Source: JABFRJ01 sp031374735 (GTDB taxonomy: Bacteria > Pseudomonadota > Alphaproteobacteria > Rhizobiales > Hyphomicrobiaceae). From it: 64,000 bases of DNA. The DNA is taken from contig JANMGQ010000057.1 of the NCBI GenBank assembly GCA_031374735.1, forward strand, positions 1 through 64,000. The letters run 5' to 3'. A program made the position numbers and the translations under genes. The notes under the pieces were generated by a model that made no database searches, was not told the DNA's origin, and was given only the letters and a program-made list of their open reading frames with translations. Of this stretch, positions 58,695 to 64,000 are shown piece by piece; the first letter of the stretch is position 1; each line of letters opens with the position of its first letter.

Positions 58695-60080
58695 TCACGT
58701 CGCTTTGGTCTTGGGCGGCGGCAGCAGTTTTGTCGGCTCCGCCTTCGGCGCAGCTTTCAATAAGGCCTTCACCGTCTTGGCGGCTGCGATGACGCTCTCG
58801 TTCTCGTACGCCTCATGGTTGGCTTCGATGGCCTCTAGGTCGTACAAGTAATTGACCATGAAGCCATAGCTTTCGCGCAGCCCTTTCTCGGACACGTCAC
58901 CAAACCAATTGATGCGTTCAAGCCGCGCGCCATTGCCGAGGTGGAAGCGCGCGACGGGGTCGATCGGCTCACCGTCGTCGCTCTTGGCCCGCAGGAAATA
59001 GTGAGCAGCTGCTGCCATCATGACGGGCTTGATCCGGGCCGCACTCTCCGGCTCGTCGGCCCATTTGCCGTCCGCCAATCCCGCCAGAAGCTTGCGCTCG
59101 GCCGGGGTGAAGACCGCCGTGCCCGTATCGGCGAGCGTTCGATCAATCCAGCGCGCGAAGCGCGGCATCGGGGACAGCGTGACGAAGGTGTCAAGGGTTG
59201 GCGCTTCACGCACCAGTTCCTCGACCACCTGCTTGATCAGGAAATTGCCGAACGAGATGCCGCGCAACCCCTCCTGGCAATTTGAAATCGAGTAGAACAC
59301 AGCCGTCGTCGGCTTGGCGGGGGCCGATACGGCCTTGCGCCGTTCGCGCAGCACCGACTGGATGGATGCAGGTGTTTCCTCGACCAGCGCCACCTCGACA
59401 AAGATCAAGGGTTCATCGACCAGTGATGGATGGAAAAACGCAAAACACCGGCGGTCAACCGGATCCAGCCTGCGGCGCAAATCATCCCAGCCTTGGATTT
59501 CGTGGACGGCCTCGTACTGGATAATCTTCTCAAGGATCACGGCCGGCGTCTGCCAATCAATGCGGCGCAGCACCAGAAAGCCGCGATTGAACCAGGACGA
59601 CAAGAGATGCTGCAGGTCGACATTGACCTGCGCGGCCCCCGGAACATCGCGAAATTCCGTCAGCAGATGATGCCGCAACGCGACGATGCCCGCCGTCGCC
59701 CCAGGCGCCAGGTTCAGCCGCCGGAAAAACTCCTGCCGCGGGCTTTCCACCACGTCCTGAAGCTCTTGAAGGGTCTTGGCGCTCGGTGCCGCAAGATAAC
59801 GTTTGGCCGCTTGGCCCACGGCCTCGGCATCCGGCTGCAGCTCGCTGCCGAGCCAGCGGAAGAAGGCCCGCCGCTCCTTCGCATCAAGACCATGATACCG
59901 CGCCATGACCTCACGCGCGATGGCGACGCCGGAGGCTTCGCCCCGACCCGAGACGAGGGCCGCTGCAAGATCTTCGATCGGCACTTTTCGCCCGCCAGTC
60001 AGCGCGGTTGGCAGATAATGCCGTCCTTGCTCGGCAATTGACCCAAGCAGATCCTGCAGAAAAGAGACGTTCAAAGGCAT
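58695..60080 (-). CDS. Malonyl-CoA decarboxylase
   Basis: The 461-residue protein converts malonyl-CoA to acetyl-CoA and CO2. It has the N-terminal helical domain (about 1-160) and the acetyltransferase-like catalytic domain, with 'FYSISNCQEGLRGISFGNFLIKQVVEEL' (about 255-285) holding the catalytic serine region. The later 'RINWFGDVSEKGLRESYGFMVNYLYDL' is the conserved C-terminal block. I start at ATG 60080 (MPLNVSFLQDLL). A GTG at 60158 would add a Thr/Ala stretch coded by a hexamer repeat. No matB or malonate transporter gene is adjacent. Confidence 0.9.
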   Translation of the reverse strand: MPLNVSFLQDLLGSIAEQGRHYLPTALTGGRKVPIEDLAAALVSGRGEASGVAIAREVMARYHGLDAKERRAFFRWLGSELQPDAEAVGQAAKRYLAAPSAKTLQELQDVVESPRQEFFRRLNLAPGATAGIVALRHHLLTEFRDVPGAAQVNVDLQHLLSSWFNRGFLVLRRIDWQTPAVILEKIIQYEAVHEIQGWDDLRRRLDPVDRRCFAFFHPSLVDEPLIFVEVALVEETPASIQSVLRERRKAVSAPAKPTTAVFYSISNCQEGLRGISFGNFLIKQVVEELVREAPTLDTFVTLSPMPRFARWIDRTLADTGTAVFTPAERKLLAGLADGKWADEPESAARIKPVMMAAAAHYFLRAKSDDGEPIDPVARFHLGNGARLERINWFGDVSEKGLRESYGFMVNYLYDLEAIEANHEAYENESVIAAAKTVKALLKAAPKAEPTKLLPPPKTKAT

Positions 60081-60128
60081 GACGAAGAGCCGGAAGGGGA
60101 TGGGATGGTGATCGCCGCCAAGTCGAGT

Positions 60129-60158
60129 TGTCGCTGTCGCTGTCGCTGTCGCTGTCAC
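60129..60158. repeat. Hexanucleotide tandem repeat (TGTCGC)
   Basis: Four perfect TGTCGC units plus one TGTCAC lie just upstream of the malonyl-CoA decarboxylase start. If translation began at GTG 60158 they would encode alternating Thr and Ala. Confidence 0.9.
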
Positions 60159-60257
60159 ATGTGTATCGCCAGTCCGTGCGCCGATCTATGCCAATCTATC
60201 GTGACATCAACTTGTTCAGTCTTGTGAATTCTGGGTTGTGAACCGAAGGACCAGTCT

Positions 60258-60614
60258 TCACGGTCCTATCTCGATGCGCACGTGGCTGAGGGTCTTGCCG
60301 CTCACGAGGTCGAGGATGATCAGGCCCTCACCTCTTGGGCTCGTATAGTGTGCGGACAAGCGATCTCCCGAGACTGAAGTCGATTTGAGGCTTGCGCCGG
60401 CCGGCAGCACGAGACGGGGCTCGGCGGCAAGCATGCCACGCGGTGCCGCTTGCTCGTTGCCGCGGTTTGCCAGATAGATGACCCGACCGATGAGGGTTGC
60501 CACGCCTGCGACTAGGGCGATGCTCATAATGATCACGACGATGCGCAACTTGCGGATCTGGTCATCGCTGAGGATGGCGCCCTGTGGGGGCTGCCGTTCT
60601 GTCGTTTGATCCAT
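60258..60614 (-). CDS. Single-pass membrane protein (DUF6476-type)
   Basis: The 118-residue protein has a hydrophilic N-terminus (MDQTTERQPPQGAILSDDQIRKLR) and one membrane segment ('IVVIIMSIALVAGVATLIGRVIYLA', about 25-50). A short outside domain follows ('LPAGASLKSTSVSGDRLSAHYTSPRGEGLIILDLVSGKTLSHVRI'). Position and layout match the small membrane protein that sits divergent from rluD in many Hyphomicrobiales. Function unknown. ATG 60614 is used because the frame further upstream lies within rluD on the other strand. Confidence 0.75.
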   Translation of the reverse strand: MDQTTERQPPQGAILSDDQIRKLRIVVIIMSIALVAGVATLIGRVIYLANRGNEQAAPRGMLAAEPRLVLPAGASLKSTSVSGDRLSAHYTSPRGEGLIILDLVSGKTLSHVRIEIGP

Positions 60615-60671
60615 CGATCGTTTATCCCGGCTTACTACAATCTTTGCACGAGAGGGGCGGATTAGCGCGAT

Positions 60672-61727
60672 ATGAGCGGAAATGCCATCCAGTGGGACGT
60701 CACGATCGAGGCCGACGAGGCGGGCGAGCGGCTCGACCGCGTGCTGGCGGTAAAGGCTGCGGCATCCCCGCCCGAAGGGGCTGAGTTGCTGTCGCGCGCT
60801 CGGCTGCAGGCGCTCATCAAGGCTGGCGCCGTCACGCGCGTCGGTGTGGGCGGCGAGGTCGAAGGGCGCAGCAACGTCAAGGTGGGCGAGATCTACCGGC
60901 TTGAACTTGGACCACCCAAGCCCGCCATCCCGCTTGGTGAGGATATCGCGCTCATCGTCGTGCACGAGGATCGCGACGTGATCGTCATCGACAAGCCGGC
61001 GGGCCTCGTCGTGCATCCTGCGGCTGGCCACGAAACGGGAACGCTGGTCAACGCGCTCATTTCGCACTGTGGCGACAGCCTGTCCGGAATCGGCGGCGTC
61101 AAGCGCCCGGGGATCGTGCACCGTCTCGACAAGGATACGAGCGGGTTGCTCGTGGTTGCCAAAACAGATGCCGCTCACCAAAGATTGTCAGCCCAATTTC
61201 AGGCACACGGGGCTGATGGTCGCCTCGTGCGTGGGTATCAGGCGTTGGTCTGGGGCGGGCCCCAGCGACCAGCGGGCAGCGTGAATGCGGCGCTCGCCCG
61301 CAGCAAACACCAGCGCACCCGCATTGTGGTCGTGCGCGAGGAAAGCGGCCGGCACGCCGTCACGCACTTTGAAACGGCAGAGCGCTATCTGATCGACGCC
61401 AAAGGCCGCCCGCTTGCGAGCTTAATGCGCCTGAAGCTCGAAACCGGGCGCACGCACCAGATCCGCGTGCATATGGCGCACGCCGGCCACCCCGTGATGG
61501 GCGACGCCACCTACGGCTCCAGTCACGCAGCCAGCGCCCGCAAACTGTCCGAAAACGCAGTCGCAGCCCTGACGGCGCTCGGCCGTCAGGCGCTCCATGC
61601 CGCCGAACTCGGCTTCGAGCATCCGAGATCTGGCAAACCGATGATGTTTCGAAGCGAATTGCCCCCCGACATGGCCCTGCTGCGCCAGGTCCTGGCGACG
61701 GGCAACACCCCATGCGCGCCAACATAA
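60672..61727 (+). CDS. rluD: Ribosomal large-subunit pseudouridine synthase, RluD type
   Basis: The 351-residue enzyme isomerises specific uridines of 23S rRNA. It has an S4-like RNA-binding domain (about 10-85, 'LQALIKAGAVTRVGVGGEVEGRSNVKVGEIYRL') and the catalytic domain with 'IVHRLDKDTSGLLVVAK', where Asp153 is the catalytic aspartate. Later motifs 'GRTHQIRVHMAHAGHPVMGDATYG' are typical. The length and the S4 domain favour RluD over RluA or RluC. In many relatives rpoH follows rluD; here a repeat region and an exopolysaccharide gene follow. Confidence 0.92.
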   Translation: MSGNAIQWDVTIEADEAGERLDRVLAVKAAASPPEGAELLSRARLQALIKAGAVTRVGVGGEVEGRSNVKVGEIYRLELGPPKPAIPLGEDIALIVVHEDRDVIVIDKPAGLVVHPAAGHETGTLVNALISHCGDSLSGIGGVKRPGIVHRLDKDTSGLLVVAKTDAAHQRLSAQFQAHGADGRLVRGYQALVWGGPQRPAGSVNAALARSKHQRTRIVVVREESGRHAVTHFETAERYLIDAKGRPLASLMRLKLETGRTHQIRVHMAHAGHPVMGDATYGSSHAASARKLSENAVAALTALGRQALHAAELGFEHPRSGKPMMFRSELPPDMALLRQVLATGNTPCAPT

Positions 61728-61738
61728 CAAATTTTCCG

Positions 61739-61899
61739 CGTCATTCCGGACAAGCGCGGCCACTTCTGGTCGCGCGCAGATCCGGAATGACGCGGATCTG
61801 TCCGCGAAGCGGTCGATGTATCGCGTGCTTCGCACACACCCTGCGCTGGATCCCGGCTCGGCGGTCGGCCTGAAGCGGCCTCCGTTGACCGGGATGACG
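61739..61899. repeat. Palindrome plus half of the 12124-12296 repeat element
   Basis: A 54-bp palindrome (61739-61792) begins CGTCATTCCGGA and ends TCCGGAATGACG. It is followed by TCCGCGAAGCGGTC (61801-61814) and GCTGGATCCCG ... GGCCTGAAGCGGCC ... GGGATGACG, which match the centre and one arm of the element at 12124-12296. The region lies between rluD and a convergent gene. Confidence 0.75.
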
Positions 61900-61953
61900 A
61901 AAAATTGGGGTATGTTAGCGCCAATGGCGGGGTAGGGGCCGATGCTGCGCGCA

Positions 61954-63408
61954 TCAACCCGCGTTGTTGAAGGTTTTTGGCGACAGCACCGTCAGCACCA
62001 GGATGTAGACATCAAACAGGATAGACCAGTTGTCGATGTAGTAGAGATCGGCTTCGACCCGATGCTGCATTTTCTCGTCGGTATCCGTCAGGCCACGTAG
62101 TCCGTTCACCTGTGCCCAGCCTGTGATGCCAGGCTTCATATTGAGACGGCGCGGATAGCGGCGAATGCGGTTCTCGAAGGTGCGATCGTGATCGACCGCA
62201 TGGGGGCGCGGACCAACCAGGGACATGTCGCCGATGAGCACATTGAGGAGTTGGGGAAGTTCGTCGATCGAGGTGCGCCTGAGCAGACGCCCGACGCGTG
62301 TGATGCGCGCATCGCCAGGTTTGGCCTGCTCGAAATCCTCCGGCGCCGGCGCCACCGACATGGTGCGAAACTTGATGATCGAGAACGTGTCGAGGTTGAA
62401 GCCGCGCCGCTCTTGGCGGAACATCACCGGCCCAGGACTGTCCCACTTGATCAGCAACGCCGCGAGGGCAAACACGGGCGACAAGAGAATGAGAGCGATC
62501 GCGGCGCCGATGATATCGAACACGCGCTTCACGATCACGGCGCCCGGTGTCAGAGGCAATTCGGCGACCGACACCGTGCTGATATTGCCGACCCGTCGCA
62601 AATGCAGAGCGCTGAACCGGGCGAGCACCGGTCCGCTGTCGATATGAATAGCAACCGGCAACTGCTCGAACGCGCGCACGGCCGCATCGATCGTGACGTC
62701 ATCGTTCCAGGACGCGGCAATGACGATCTCATCGGGCAGCAAGGCACGCGCCATGCCGACGGCATGCGCAAGATCGCCCGCGAGATCCCCAGGGCCGTCT
62801 TTGGGCGGCAACTGGGTGACAGCGACAACGCGCACGCCCAGGCGCTCGTCCTCCGAGACGGCCGTCGCCAGTCGACGCGATACGCCACTGATCGAGCCTT
62901 TGTGGCCGACCAGCATAATGCGGCGCGGCGGCACGCGTCCGGATTTGAGACCCGCAACGATGGCGCGGCGCACAGTGCCCTGAAGAGCGAGCATGGCGAG
63001 TAGCCCGGCGCCGTAGAAGACGACAGCCGTCACGCGCGAGACAGCGATTGTCGTCTGCGTCAGGAAAGCCAGAACCAGCAGCGCCACAAAGGCGACGTTC
63101 CAGGCATAGAAGATGCGACTGGGACGGTGGGCACCGCGCAGATACCCCGGGATGGTGTAGGACCGCTTGGCGAGAAAGGGCACCGCATAGAGGAGACCAA
63201 TTGTGACGCCGGCTGCCCCGCTGTGCAGCGCAAGCACGCCAATCCTGCCATAGGCGAAAGACTCGTAAACCGCGCCGATGCTCAATCCGATGACGGCAAG
63301 CGTCAAACAGCCAAGTGCAATGGCGCACGCGCCAATCAGATAGCTCGAGGTGGTGAAGCGCGGCGGCCTCAGTGTTTCCCGTGATGGTATGCTTTTTGTA
63401 GTGCTCAT
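61954..63408 (-). CDS. Undecaprenyl-phosphate sugar phosphotransferase (exopolysaccharide initiation)
   Basis: The 484-residue membrane protein has about four or five N-terminal membrane segments, a Rossmann-like middle region ('RRIMLVGHKGSISGVSRRLATA'), and a C-terminal bacterial sugar-transferase domain. That domain shows 'VKRVFDIIGAAIALILLSP', 'FRQERRGFNLDTFSIIKFRTM', 'RTSIDELPQLLNVLIGDMSLVGPRP' and 'KPGITGWAQVNG'. The Asp-Glu in 'SIDELPQ' is catalytic in the family. It attaches the first sugar phosphate to the lipid carrier for exopolysaccharide, as in WcaJ, GumD or PssA. It is divergent from a Wzz-like gene at the window edge. Confidence 0.92.
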   Translation of the reverse strand: MSTTKSIPSRETLRPPRFTTSSYLIGACAIALGCLTLAVIGLSIGAVYESFAYGRIGVLALHSGAAGVTIGLLYAVPFLAKRSYTIPGYLRGAHRPSRIFYAWNVAFVALLVLAFLTQTTIAVSRVTAVVFYGAGLLAMLALQGTVRRAIVAGLKSGRVPPRRIMLVGHKGSISGVSRRLATAVSEDERLGVRVVAVTQLPPKDGPGDLAGDLAHAVGMARALLPDEIVIAASWNDDVTIDAAVRAFEQLPVAIHIDSGPVLARFSALHLRRVGNISTVSVAELPLTPGAVIVKRVFDIIGAAIALILLSPVFALAALLIKWDSPGPVMFRQERRGFNLDTFSIIKFRTMSVAPAPEDFEQAKPGDARITRVGRLLRRTSIDELPQLLNVLIGDMSLVGPRPHAVDHDRTFENRIRRYPRRLNMKPGITGWAQVNGLRGLTDTDEKMQHRVEADLYYIDNWSILFDVYILVLTVLSPKTFNNAG

Positions 63409-63715
63409 GCGCCGTCATCCCGCTGGATCGGTCATCGCCACACGCCGCGCCCGCATGTGCCAAACCGCTACGATCGGTAACCGTGCCCCCAGGTTCGCAA
63501 TCGCCGTGCCAGAAGACCTGCACCGGACGCCTGAGGCCGATGCCATCTCACCGCTGACCTCGGCAGCAGGCATCAACCGGCTCAAGCCAGCACGGCATGG
63601 ATATTGCTACCAACCCTCCGCCCGCAGCGTATCTCCAACGCTGGGGTTTCGGCGCTCGCCAGAATGCCGAGGAAATAGAGTTAAGGTGCCGACGTGGGGC
63701 ACGACGAGGTAGCCT
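63409..63715. other. Divergent intergenic region of the exopolysaccharide locus
   Basis: About 300 bp separating the two polysaccharide genes, presumably with both promoters. I see no strong hairpin or repeat, and no convincing promoter hexamers. GAGGT at 63706-63710 is the ribosome site of the following gene. Confidence 0.45.
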
Positions 63716-64000
63716 GTGACAGCATCTCCGTTCTGGCCTGCACCGCGTTCCGCGCGGCCGACTGCGTCTCGTGCGCTGTCTGTGGGCTCGCGCCACGCTT
63801 CTGCGGCACCACGTGCCCCGCAGGCTGATACCTCGATCGGCGATCTGTTCACCGCGGTGCGCCACCGCCTGCCCTCGATTGCGCTGCTGACGCTGCTGAC
63901 CACGAGCCTCGGCGTCGCCTACATCGCGACCGCAAAACCGGAGTACACCGCGAGCAGCGCGATCTTCGTGGACCCGCGCGCCCGCCGGATCGTAAATGAA
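63716..64000 (+). CDS. Wzz/GumC-like polysaccharide chain-length or export protein, cut by window edge
   Basis: The frame is open from GTG 63716 to the end of the window (95 codons) and is therefore partial. After a Ser/Ala/Pro-rich head of about 40 residues comes 'TSIGDLFTAVRHRLPSIALLTLLTTSLGVAYIATAKPEYTASSAIFVDPRA'. This is the N-terminal Wzz pattern: a charged stretch, a membrane segment, then 'PxYTASSxIxVDPR'. GAGGT stands five bases before the GTG. Such proteins control polymer length or form the export co-polymerase. It is divergent from the sugar phosphotransferase gene. Confidence 0.8.
   Translation, partial: MTASPFWPAPRSARPTASRALSVGSRHASAAPRAPQADTSIGDLFTAVRHRLPSIALLTLLTTSLGVAYIATAKPEYTASSAIFVDPRARRIVNE

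Overview
The window is about 64 kb of high-GC, densely coding DNA from what looks like an alphaproteobacterial chromosome, most probably Hyphomicrobiales (Rhizobiales). The reasons are a DUF4167 protein next to prmC and prfA, a PtsP of the nitrogen PTS nearby, a GcrA-type protein, an FtsX with a long proline/arginine-rich cytoplasmic head, a DUF6476-type protein divergent from rluD, and a formate dehydrogenase operon with its small Tat-signal protein. No rRNA, tRNA, CRISPR array, prophage or transposase gene was seen. I call 53 intact or edge-truncated protein genes and one frameshifted gene. Many start codons were moved downstream of the longest reading frame, using Shine-Dalgarno sequences, signal peptides or family N-termini.

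Layout. 0.4-7.1 kb: a TPR secretory protein, an aldo/keto reductase-RidA fusion, and an Lrp regulator divergent from threonine ammonia-lyase, followed by an MdeB-like 2-oxoacid dehydrogenase E1. This may be a route from threonine to propionyl-CoA. 7.1-8.0 kb: a PIN-domain gene broken by a 19-bp tandem duplication, and a small overlapping partner. 8.0-18.2 kb: murI, nudC, two exported proteins of unknown function, nadK, a YdjM-type membrane protein, a three-module DUF2541-like exported protein, an EamA permease, an unrecognised protein and a DUF805 protein. 18.4-28.6 kb: ptsP, a repeat cluster, a Baeyer-Villiger monooxygenase, DUF4167, prmC-prfA, and a J-domain protein coupled to a peptidoglycan amidase. 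28.7-32.3 kb: a CoA-transferase and an arylsulfatase. 32.4-37.2 kb: the LPS export operon lptF-lptG-lptD. 37.3-43.7 kb: a lone CoA-transferase B subunit, a lone fused ABC permease, a GNAT-HAD pair, RtcB, and an NAD(P)-binding protein. 43.7-47.5 kb: a Tat-exported nicotinamidase, then an exported alkaline phosphatase directly downstream of an exported FAM20-like kinase. 47.6-54.4 kb: a Uma2 nuclease, then the formate dehydrogenase operon (chaperone, Tat peptide, alpha, beta, small lipoprotein, gamma). 54.6-61.7 kb: a short GcrA-like protein, ftsE-ftsX, an exported protein, a CDP-alcohol phosphotransferase, malonyl-CoA decarboxylase, a DUF6476-type protein and rluD. 61.9-64 kb: the start of an exopolysaccharide locus (sugar-phosphate transferase and a Wzz-like gene cut by the window edge).

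At least five families of short palindromic interspersed repeats occur between genes. One copy lies inside the 5' coding end of the E1 gene. The most interesting functional lead is the predicted periplasmic kinase/phosphatase pair at 44566-47501. Other leads are the PIN frameshift, the in-gene repeat, the RidA fusion that lacks the usual catalytic arginine, and the small lipoprotein embedded in the formate dehydrogenase operon.
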